Source: Tetragonia tetragonoides (taxonomy: Eukaryota > Streptophyta > Magnoliopsida > Caryophyllales > Aizoaceae). From it: a stretch of DNA of 64,000 nt. The position numbers and the translations under genes were made by a program. Within the stretch, counting starts at the first letter, position 1, and every line of letters starts with the position of its first letter. Positions 24,465-35,800 of the stretch are shown piece by piece. The notes beneath the pieces were generated by a model, which was not told the DNA's origin, made no database searches, and was given only the letters and a program-made list of their open reading frames with translations. The DNA lies in the NCBI GenBank assembly GCA_038025085.1, contig CM076140.1, positions 21,267,501-21,331,500 of the forward strand. The letters run 5' to 3'.

Positions 24465-27400
24465 TCGCTTTAGAATGGAATTGTAGGGGTTTAAACTCCT
24501 CTAACAACCCTACAATTCTTTGTTTACGTCATTTGTTAGAGGTTTATGCTGCTGATCTGGTGTTTTTAGTAGAAACTAAATGTGCAACTTCTGATGTAGC
24601 TAGAGTAGTGCGTCCACATAGGTTCATTTTTTGGGATGGTGTTGACGCGGGAGGAAGTAGTGGTGGCTTGTTTGTTGCCTGGAAGAAGAAAGACTTTTAT
24701 TGCACTAGGTTCAAAAGTGCACATTGTATTATACTAGAGGTTTCCTCACCTATGAATGAAATATGGTTAATGGTGTTGGTGTATGGTCCTCCTGTGTTTA
24801 CTGATCGTTATGCTTTCTGGGATACCTTAGCTGATTATTTAGCCAAAGATAACCTACCTTACTTGATCTTGGGTGATTTTAATCAATTGGATTCACCAAG
24901 TGATAAAAGAGGTGGTAGTAGCATTATTAAAGGGCTTAATTATTTCATCAATTGGAAAAATAATTTAGATTTGATGGATATTGCAGATCAAGGTCCATGT
25001 TATAATTGGTGCAATAATACAGAGGATGATGATTGTATTCTTGAAAGACTAGATAAAGCTATGGGGGACATTACTTGGAATGGTTTGTACCCTGAAGCTA
25101 TTGTTTCACATCTTCCTTTTCTAAATTCAGATCATTGCCCTATTTTGCTTAATACCAACCCAAGAGTGAAAAAGAGGGGAAATTTTTTTAAACTTGATGA
25201 ATGGTGTTTAGACTACCCAGAAGTTCAAGATAAAATTGGTCAGATTTGGCATGAGAATCTGCAAGGTTCCTCTGCGTTTGTAATGACAAAAAAATTGGGG
25301 TTTACTCGTTCATTTATAAAACATTGGTCTTTAAATAAAAAAGACGAATGGAAACTCCAATGGACATCTTTTGAGCAAAAACTTTCAGAGGAACTAGGGC
25401 ATATTGAAAATGGAGGGTCGTGTACGGGTTTTTGGCTACAACAGGATGCTTATAGAGAATTTCTAAATAATTGTGCTAAATACTGGAGGCAAAGAGCAAA
25501 ACTTAAATGGATGGCTGAAGGGGATTGTGGTACAAAGTTCTTTTTTAATTGGGCCAAATTGAAGACTGCAAGGATCAGGATTACTGCTCTAAAGGATGAT
25601 ATGGGGCTTTGGACGAATGATGAAAAAATCATTGGTAATTTGTTTAATCAGTATTATCACAAGTTGTTTAAAGTTAATGAGAGTTGGAATACTGATAATC
25701 TTAGACTTGATTCTGTCATGGGAGAGGCGGTTAGCAACATGACAAGGAAGCTGTCTCCTTCTCATCTTGAAATTCTTAACAAACCTTTCACAAAAAAAGA
25801 CGTGAGAAAAGCGGTTTTTCAGATGGGTCCGCTAAAATCTCCAGGCCCAGATGGAATCCCTGCTGTATTCTATCAAAAATGTTTGAGTCAAGTTTAAGAT
25901 AATGTGGAGTTGGCGGTGTTATCCTCACTAAACTCTGGGTTTATTTTACATGAGTTGAATAAGACTATTATCACGCTCATTCCTAAGCAGGATGATCCCC
26001 ATGAGGTAAGTCGTTATCGTCCTATTATTCTTAGTAATGTGAGTTATAAAATTATGGCTAAATGCATCACTAATAGATTAAGGAAGACACTTCCCCATCT
26101 TGTTAGCAATTTCCAAAGTGCGTTTGTGTCGGGAAGACTTACCTCAGATAATATTCTTATTGGTCATGAACTACTTGAAAATGTGAGGAAGACTAACAAG
26201 GGTAATCATTATAAAATTGCTATTAAGGCGGATATGAGTAAGGCATGTGATCGTGTCAATTGGAAATTCTTAAGTATGGTTCTTACTCATGTGGGTTTTC
26301 TACCGCTTTGGCATCGGCTGCTTATGAACTGTGTTACTACAGTTTCTTATGCAATTCTTATTAATGGTGTACCTAATGCTTATTTCTAACCTCAATGTGG
26401 ACTCCGTCAAGGGGATCTGTTATCCCCGTATCTCTTCATATTATGCACTGAGGTTCTATCTTCAATGCTCTTGAATGCGGAGACTCAAAGTCTTTTTTCG
26501 GGCTTAAGGATATATCGACAAGCTCCTATTATTTCACATTTGCTTTTTGCCGATGATTCTGCTTTCTTTATCAAAGCGACTATTCCGGGTTGTAATGCTC
26601 TTATGTCAACTATTAAAAAATATTGTCAGGCATCGGGACAAGTTATTAATTTAGAAAAGTCGAATATTATTTTCAGTCCAAATATGTCTGCTATGTTTAA
26701 AAGAATATTCCGAGGAATTACGAGAATGAAAGTGGCTCCCTCTTTTGGTATGTATTTGGGGATTTCCACAGAATTTGGTAACACAAAAAAGCTTATCTTC
26801 CGCTCTGTGATTGATAAAGTGCAAAATCGACTCCAATCATGGACAAGGCTTCGCTTGTCTCATCTGTGCTCTCGACTTTATCCATGTATATCATGTCGGT
26901 TTTTAAATTGCCAGTGAGCATTTTAACGAAGATAAATTCAATCATTGCCCGATTCTGGTGGGGAAATTCTCCAAAAAAGAAGCCAATTTATTGGAAGAAA
27001 TGGGACTTCATTTCTATGCCGAAAGGATGTGGTGGGGGTTGGTATCAAAGATGCTAAATCTTTCAATCAAGCTTTGTTGGCTAGGCAGGCATGGCGTATC
27101 CTCAATGAACTGCAAACCCTATTTTCAAAAGTTTTTTCCTCTAAATATCGGGTTAATAAGGTGTTTCTTTTTGACCCTCCTCTATCAATTCCAAGCTCTG
27201 CGACTTGGGGGTGGAGAAGCATTTTGTGGGGATTTGATCTGTTGCGGGCTAACTGTGTTTGGAAAGTTGGTGATGGCAAATTTATTTCCATTTGGGATCA
27301 TCTTTGTGTTCTGGGTGAAGTGCCTCCCCTTCCTCCTTCTTTCGCTGTATGTCAGCCACTTGGTGAGGGAATGGTAGCTGAACTTATTAATGCTGACAAT

Positions 27401-29169
27401 CAATGGAATATTGATTTAATTCAGTCTATCTTTGATCTACACTGGACCCGGAGAATGTTAGCCATTAGGCTGCCCAAGATGGGATGCAGGATAGGGATGG
27501 CAGTGGGGCGGGTACAGGTGGATACCGCCTGGCATCCGCCCCAGTTGGGGCATGGATGGGGGAGTGCTAGATGGGTTGGGGCGGGGATGGTTTTGATAAA
27601 GCAAAACTGCCGCGGGGATAGGGTGGAGGTGGTTTGCCTTCTTCCCCCAGTGGATACCCGTCGGAGCCCCGCCCCACCTTATACCCGCTTACCCGCCCTG
27701 CCTCATATCGATCTGCCCCGCCTCATACCCAATAAAAATAAAAAATGTAAAATATAAATATATAAAATCTTATTTTACCAAATATATAAAATTGTTTAAT
27801 GTTATTGTTTATCAAAAGGCTCAAATTTTTCCTTGCAAATTATCTTAGGGTGAATTTGAGGTAGATCCAGATGTGGGCTTCGTTTCTTTTCGAGCGGGTA
27901 TAAAGCGAATATGGATACCCTCCCGATAAATGGAGCGGAGGTGGATACCCGCCGGGTAAGTGGGGCGGGGGTGGATTTGAGATCTCCAACCCATGGTGGG
28001 AATGGGGTGGGTGGCGGAATCAAAATATCCAGGTGGGTATGGGGATGGAGTACCTATATCCACTACCGCCCCGCCCCATTGTCATCCCTAATGCAGGACA
28101 CTATTGGGTGGAGCGGTAGTTGTGATGGGAAGTACACTGTCAAAAGGGGTTACTTTCATATGCAGGTTCATAATCAGTCATCTCTTATTAACTCGTTTAA
28201 TTGGAGGAACTTATGGCATCTGAATGTGGCGCCTAAATGGAAAGTTTTTATTTGGAAACTATTAGTGTCTGCATTACCTTTGGGTGAGGAATTCCATAAA
28301 CGCTCAATCCCCACTACTACCTCTTGCCCTTTCTGTATCCGAATTAAAGGTGAAGAGATTATGGAAACAAGAAACATATTTTCAGAGATTGTGATCTGGC
28401 TCGTCATGTTTGGAAGGCGTCCAGATTGGGTATTTATGATCTCTTCACTCCTAATTTAAAGTTTGTGGATTGGTTCTCGAATTGGTTCTCTTATCTGCGT
28501 AAATTGAAACATGAGAACTTTGATATTACTCGATATTTCTTAGCTGGCCTTTGGAGTATTTGGTGTCATCAAAATTCTGTTATGTATGTGGGAGGATTAG
28601 TTAATCCCTCAGATTTGATGTTCAACTGGGAACAACATTATCAGGATGAAATTCGGATCAGAATGGGTAAGTAGGGGGAGCAGGCTCATGCTACTGTTAA
28701 GGAGAATGCAAATGCTCAAGTTCATGAAGGATATTTGGTGGGGTGGAACTCAGACTGTACAAGCTTTAAAATTATAGTTGATGGAGCATGGGATTCCAGG
28801 TCATTTGCTGCGGGTTCGGGTTTGGTAGCCTATGATCAGAATGGAAGAATAAAGGAATGTGGCCACTCTTCTTTCTTGGCTGAATCAGCATTTGAAGAAG
28901 AGTTGGAAGCTTTATTCAAGGCTATCCAATTGGCTTATCACAAGCAGTGGTATCATATTGAGATCCACACATATTGTCTTCTTCTTGTTCAACAGCTTTT
29001 GAACGTGGAGAATTCATGTCAGGACTCTTGTTTGCAGGTTTATCTTAGTCACTTTACTAGTTTGCTTCCTTCTTTTCATTGTATTAAACTTGTATATTGC
29101 CCTAGGATTTTCACAAAGAATGATCATAATCTAGTTGTTAAAGCTAGGATGAGTGTTCCTGTACTGTAA
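24461..29169 (+). pseudogene. LINE ORF2: endonuclease, reverse transcriptase, RNase H
   Basis: The apurinic-type endonuclease opens with ALEWNCRGLNSS, then FLVETK, LILGDFNQLDSP and LNSDHCPILL. RT follows with LKSPGPDGIPAVFYQ, YRPIILSNVSYKI, QSAFVSGR, AIKADMSKACDRVNW, CGLRQGDLLSPYLF and the catalytic LLFADDS (about 26535). A zf-RVT segment (WHLNVAPKWKVFIWKL) and a plant-type RNase H (IIVDGAWD, then EEELEALFKAIQLA) complete it. In-frame stops lie at 25895-25897, 26387-26389 and 28672-28674. Frame changes occur near 26840 and 27000, and about 600 bp of hAT MITE interrupts it at 27492. The protein is non-functional. Confidence 0.9.
27492..28090. mobile_element. hAT-type MITE inside LINE ORF2
   Basis: The left end TAGGGATGGCAGTGGGGCGG matches the inverted right end TAGGGATGACAATGGGGCGG. 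An 8-bp target duplication ATGCAGGA flanks it (27484-27491 and 28091-28098). It is GC-rich with many ACCCGC/GCGGGT motifs and codes for nothing. It is younger than the LINE. Confidence 0.93.
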
Positions 29170-29188
29170 TGGTAATTTCTACAGCTGT

Positions 29189-29189
29189 C

Positions 29190-29221
<32 letters not shown>

Positions 29222-29229
29222 AAAAAAAA
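29189..29229 (+). repeat. LINE poly(A) tail
   Basis: An A-run of about 40 bases interrupted by single Gs, directly after the ORF2 stop region, marking the 3' end of the LINE on the plus strand. Confidence 0.9.
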
Positions 29230-29822
29230 GAAGGGTGTGTGACTTATTTTGAAAGAGGGTTGCATAGAGAGAGGTAACGTGTCAAGAGAATTGTAAAATA
29301 AGCCACCCAACTAAGTTGTTTAGGTTAAAATACTCCAAGATTCAATGCTAGATACAATGTTTATTTGTTTTTGGACTGGTATGCAACCCAAAGCTCGATC
29401 ACATAATATAGTACGTTGTTTACAGAAGCCTAATGCATCATAAAACAGCAGAGGAGAAAGGACCTGAGAACGGGTGAATGAATATTATGCTTCCCAACCA
29501 GGAAGTTGAAAGCTATATCCCAGACAATTAAGCGTGGCCGAGAACTTCATGCAACTGAAAACGGTGACCGAATATCTGAAAAACCTGCTGGGACCAAACA
29601 CGCGACGAAACATGACAAGGAATGAAATGAACTAACCAATAATGTAAGATAAATTGCCTCGCCGTGGTATATAATGGGGCCAAAACCCAGTGTGAAGAAT
29701 AACAGTTTCAAATAATAATCTGTACACACCAAGAACCTATAATTTTTGTGCTGCAGCCTTTGGCTTCTTAAAAATGCTGAAGGCCAGAGTGCTGATCCAT
29801 ATGATACATGTGAACAGCAACC

Positions 29823-32800
29823 TCAGAAAGGAAATGATCCGGTTATCTGTATATGGCCAAGCGTCCTCTGAAGACCATATTTCAGCACTGCCTGGTGACC
29901 AGCTCTAAAACCATCTCCATATACCGGTGAAATGTCAGACTCTATCTGGTTTCTGAAAAATTTACCCAGCTTCATCTCAAATGGAGATCTTTTATTGCTT
30001 CTTGTTGAATTGCGAGCACCATTAGACGATAATATTGATGTGTTGCTGCCACCTGAGCCAGAATTGAGCTCCGATTCTAACCACATGTAAGCTAGCACCT
30101 GGCAGATACCTTCCTCGATTTGTGGGTTAAGCATACGAAAACCTATGGAAATGCAAAACCATGGAAAGGAAGAAAGGATTAGTGTCGGAAGGATGCCCCC
30201 CCCCCCCCCCAATTCGGGGGGGGGGGAGGAGACAGAATTATTAGTGCTTCACATTTGATCCTTTACAACTAGCATAGAGCACAGAGACATTTCTATGTCT
30301 TATTTCAATGTTATTGTTACTCCACTTATAATATGAGAAGCAGTGTAACCTTTAAGACGAAGCCATAGGAGGCTATGGACTACGAGACTATAGGAGGGGT
30401 ACTAAGAGACTGGAAAGGGGCTTTTAGATGTATTTTCTCGAGTAGAATTCCTGTGGGAGAGAGTAACAAAGCAGAGATATATGCAATTATGAGAGCTGTA
30501 AGCGAAACCATGGGACGACAATGGCCATTAGAGCTGGGGATTTTTAATCGAGTCTGATTCGAAAAACGCGGTTAGCTGGTGCAATGAGAGAAAAGGAGGA
30601 CCATGGGATCTCAGGTTTGAGCTCAATTTTATAACTGACAACATGGCCGCTAATCAAAGTGAAGTATAAATCAAGGGAAAACAAACTATGTAGCAGACTC
30701 TTTTGCAAAACAAGGACTAATGAGGAGGAATGATCTTGTGGCGTGGCTGTAATCTGTATAGTTATGGAGTTTTGTAGGGGTTGTTGTAATGGCGTAGAGT
30801 TTTTAGCCTTGATCTAGCACATGATTGTTAGTCTACGGCTCAACCCTTCCTAGAAGGTGGTGGTTATGGACTAGATGATGCAATTTAAGATCAAGTGCTC
30901 TTTTGGCGTTTCATTGTTTTTTGGCAAATTGTACCACGAACTTTATATTGCTTAATAAAATGGAAAGCTTAATTATCAAAAACAAAACCTTTAAGACGAA
31001 GCCAAGCATGCATCATCTCATGAGCCAAGATTGATCCGGTTAGCAACCTGCATTCAAGAAAAGAATATTGGTTATACCAGAAATTTGTACGCAAATAAAG
31101 ATTGTATCATGAAAAGATAACTTGGGCATGTGATGAGATGTAATATGTAGCAGCCTTTGTTACTTGAGCATGATTGTCCCTCTCCAGTGCAAGTGCATAT
31201 CTATCTTTGGATATTTACAGTTCTTTTGCTCAGAGGGAAAGGTTCCAGTGTCAAACTCTTGTTAGAGTATCCTTATCAGTAGTTCAGAGCGCACCAAGCT
31301 CCTAGGAGGATGCATAGAACAAAATAGCAGTAATGATCTCGATTGCAATAATAGTCAAGTCTTATATAGTCAAGGAGTCACACAAGCCGCATCTCATGGG
31401 CATTTCATCAAAGGATTGCAGATGTAGCATGAAATAAATTTGGAGCAAGTCCTGGTGAACCAGGTTTTGCATATCCTACTCGTAAACATACTTTTGACAC
31501 TTGTATTTAATGAGAATTTAAAAGTTCTGTAATTGTTATAAGTCGAAAGATGATTCAACAGCCCACCTAGACTTAAATGTAGAGCATCCATATGTATATA
31601 ATCTTCAGCAACAGAACGCAATGAGCCAAAAGACTGATGCACCAATGAAGCTACCCTTGATGACTTCCTGACATGACTTAATTTTTAAGCACTTCACCCA
31701 ATTTGTATGGCACGCTCAAATTCGACCACATATTTGCCTGATGTTCGAGCTATAAACAATCCAGATAGAAAGTAATTGCTCCAACTGTTTCATAAATCAT
31801 AAACCCAATTTTAACTGATGGACAGTGTGTACAGGCTAACCTAACCTCTAAGCGGCAATAAGATCTCTGCCTCAGAATTTGGGATGAGCACTGGATGCGT
31901 GGTTGGACTTCTTTTTTCTTTTTCTTTTTCTTTTTCGGGGTTTGGGGTGATAGAATGAGGAAGGGAGAAGGAGCAAAGAATTGTAACGTTAAATATCAGT
32001 CTTAATATGTCACTTTTCCAAATGATGCAAAAAATTTACTCTGCATGTGAACGATTTTGCAATTTCGCTAATTTGGCAGAATGTGAACGATGGCACAATA
32101 ACTGCACGAATAGCAGTGATGTTGATAGGCCAGTAATGGGAATCGGAAGTAGGAATTTATTCCATTGTCATGTGTTTGACAGAATGTTTTGCATCTTAAA
32201 GAAATGTAGCACTGGCCAATAACCCTCCAATTTGTATCACAGAATTACTATAGTACTTTGGTGCTAGGTATGCAACAGTTCTCTAATGAAGCTCTCCCTC
32301 TGACGCTGCTGGCATAATGGGCTTCCACTCTATTCCAATCATGGAGCAAGGCTCCACTACAAACTTAAGGGTGATGGGGTGTTTGCATCATAAAATTACA
32401 TGCTATAGGATTCTTGTTTTCATACAACATCAAGCTAGCCCCAGCTCTGTTCCCTTTTAATTCAACCAACTATAAGATCTCCAGCTATAAAACGGGTAAA
32501 ATTTGCAAGGCAATGTACTATATACCATTGGTTTCCTAGATTTTGATCGAACTACATCAGCCAGTCCTAATCTACACCAGTAAAGGAACTATGGGCAAAC
32601 CCCCACTCCCTTTTTTATGAATGAAAGGAGTGTAACAGTACAAATTGTGAGGACAAGGAGTCATCAAAACAGAAAGCAAAACCAATTACAAATCTGCCCA
32701 AGACGTGAATACTCGTCAGAGCATCCCCCAAAAAGCCCCAGCCACCTTGGCCCAAAGAGTGGCCAAATAAACTATCCTAACCCAAAACACAAGCCACAGG

Positions 32801-35800
32801 CTTGCCATTGCCAGTGAAAACCCGTGAGTTCCTCCCGAGCCATGAACACCAAAAAGTAGCCATACAAATGCATTCCCAGAGCAGCTTGCTCTCCTTCCTC
32901 CTCCCCATATGAACAAATTGCATCTGCATTAAAAGCCCAATCATACAGAACAAGCAAAATACTCCCCCCGAAACAATCTATTCCAAAGTGACCTGGCAAA
33001 ATCACACTGCATGAACAAATGGAAACAACTCTCACTCCCATGTCAACACATTACACAGATATTTGGTAGCAACACCCATCTAGGTCTCCTCCGCTGTGTC
33101 TTCTCATGGCTGTTCAGTTTACCCAATACCATAGTCCAAGCAAAGGTGGGCGCCTTCAACGAGGTCTTAGACTTCCAAATGTGGATAGGTAAGGGGAAAT
33201 GAGGGTACAGTGAAGGAAGACCAAGAGCAAGAAAGAAGTATTTGGAGAAAAAGACCCCTGAAGAGTATCCAACCCAAACTCGAAAATCGTCATCAGAGAC
33301 GAGGGGAATGGTGTTTAGAACACAAAGGGGAAGTGAGTTTCTCCATCTCCCCATCATGGGGGGCTCTCAGTAAATGAAGGTCCACGAGCCACCGGTTCTT
33401 GAATAGAAGGCATAAACCGGAGCATCATGGAGACACGAAACGACAAGCCTCAAACCCCCTCTTCTAAGCCTCTCTGAGTCCAATTTAGCAATTTTCGGTG
33501 CTAGTGTCGAGGAGACACGACATGGATATGACTTAGAATACGACCATACGAATCTCACACTTGAACTGAGTTATCAACATGACCCTCAAACATGCACTGA
33601 CAACCACCAACCAATTTCACCACCAAAATAATTTCCCTAGATCCATAATGTGGATAGAACAATCACTCGATCGATAACTGAAACACTAAAAGATGTAGGA
33701 AAAACATGAGGGCTCATATTTTCTCACTTAATTCTCAACTTTCAATCCCTAAAATGTAATCAAAAAGGGAACAACAAAACTTGAAGTGAGTTGTTAATTT
33801 TTATTTACTTTTTTGTGGGGGGCAGGCGGAGGAGCACCCACAACTTGGGGTGATCAGTAGGGGATTCCAATTTGTGGGTAATGAGAATCGAACACCCACA
33901 TCTCGTGGGTGGAAGGTGAAAGTAGTACCACAACTCCACCTCCTTGAATCTCAGCCAGTTGTTAGTTATGGGTGCTGGGCTTCAAGCAGGAATTGTAGAT
34001 AAGAAGTTAGGACTATGTCTTTTGATTAGTCAAAACATAACAGTCCGGGCTTGTCCTTTGCTTGTAATCTATCTTTGGTACTATAGAACAGTTTCTTTTC
34101 TCATCAATGATGGACCCACAAGAGGAAAGAGTGACATACCTGGGAAGGCCATACAAAACAAGGATTGCAGTAACCTCACAACGACGTGTTAGCCTATACG
34201 GCTCTGTGATCATGTCCGTAGTTCTATTTCCAGCTGCAATTCTTGGTCTTCGTAACACCTGAGATTTACAGGACGTAGCATACATATTTAGGCGAATGCA
34301 AAGGCACAGCACACACTCAAACTAATACAGATATGCTCCAGAAAATAAGTAAATTCATCTATGGAAGTTGGCATAAGCCCAGGCACATGACCACACGGCG
34401 GGAGGAAGAGAGAGGGCAAGGTCTAACCGTGGAGATAGTCTGTTCCTCTGAGAGGCAAAGTCCTCTTGTCTCAGGCATGTGATGATGGCCCTGCCAAAAC
34501 ACACAAATTAGTGTGGGTTATATTGTTAAGTTCTTCTTTTCATTTCTTTTTTCCTAGGGGGAAGAGGAGGGCAGAACGTAGCTAGAAGGTGGAAAAGACA
34601 GAACTTTTTGTCTTACTTGCTTTTCTCCCTCCATGGCTTCATTTAACGCTTGCCTCTCTACCAGGAGCAATGGAACTTGCTGCTCCACTTTCATATTTAA
34701 GCTTTCATAGAATTCTTGTATGTCAAGATAAAGTGGCTGACATTCATTTGTATCCATGACTGCAGAATCCAAGCACTCTAAGCATAGTTTCCGACCATCA
34801 TCAAGAGAAACATATCCTGTATCCTTAGGCTGCAAATGCAAGAATTTTTCTTCATCATCGATCTTCTCTCGGAACTTCACAAATGAATGTGCAACCATTC
34901 CCCCCCTCTCTCCATATAAAAATATAAATGAAAATCTCCCAAGCATTAGAGCTCTGGATGAAGAAGCAGTTATATACCTCCATCCGTTCACAACTACAGC
35001 ACCTTGGAGTTCTATCAAGCTCATGAACAGGACAGTACTTCTGGTCCCAAAAAGGATGCGCCCTATACTCAATAAGGCCTGCAGTATTTGTTGGAATCTG
35101 CATGTGGGAATATATATATATACATTTCAGATTATGCAATACATATAATATGCTATATGCCCATTCTTAGAAGTAAGAAACTAACTCTGTTTAAAACACA
35201 AATGCTGCAAAGAAGATTAGTCGTATGGATCAACCATACATAATGCAAACATTTTGCATATTACCTATTACTTAGCAGACCTCAATGGTGAAACAAAGGA
35301 CATGAGACTGGTTTAAGACCTTAAGGATTGATGAATATCGTGAAGCAATTAAGACGGTTTAGAATGAAATACTGGCAACCAAACAAGATAGATACCATGT
35401 TGTCTCTAAATGTGGTATTAGGTGTCACAGATAAGTTTACACCATAAGACAACTCTAGCTACAAGATAAAATCTTGTATTACGGTAAATTTTTTGGTTGT
35501 TTCTGCTCTGTAGAAATTGAAACTGAATTTGCAACATGCTTGCAACAAATTTAAAACTTTAAAACTTGTAAGAGTTTTTCTCTTGGGTTAATGATATTTC
35601 TTAGTCATTCTGTAAGCAAAGCATTTCCTAATAGTCCTTGTCATCTTCGAGAAGGAACCCTAAAAGGCCCAGCCTTGGTTCTTTCACACTTAAAATTATG
35701 AGCGGGACTAGAAGCACTCCTGTTCTTTCAAGTTTCGAAAATTTATTGTCCTGCACATCTACTGCTCTAGTCCAAACACTAAAAAGAAAAGAATGATCTA

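Larger units (their letters stand above)
21720..29230 (+). mobile_element. plant L1-type LINE, nearly full length
   Basis: ORF1 (zinc-knuckle RNA-binding protein) and ORF2 (endonuclease, reverse transcriptase, RNase H) are followed by a poly(A)-rich tail at about 29191-29229, the order of plant L1 elements. The 5' edge is approximate: AAAGAGGGTGGGTGCAC before about 21720 is an imperfect match to AAAGAAGGGTGTGTGAC at the 3' edge and could be a decayed target duplication. A hAT MITE (27492-28090), nonsense codons and frameshifts in ORF2 make it inactive. Confidence 0.88.
31048..34139 (-). other. large DA1 intron
   Basis: This intron separates the peptidase exon ending at 34140 from the HEMMH exon starting at 31047. 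Apart from a LINE-like fragment and a possible SINE listed separately, it holds AT-rich DNA and a TTTTTC microsatellite at about 31909-31938. No other gene is seen. Confidence 0.7.

Noticed and set aside
21700..29250. Exact target duplication for the full-length LINE.
   Set aside because: Only an imperfect match was found (AAAGAGGGTGGGTGCAC against AAAGAAGGGTGTGTGAC), so the 5' edge is left approximate.
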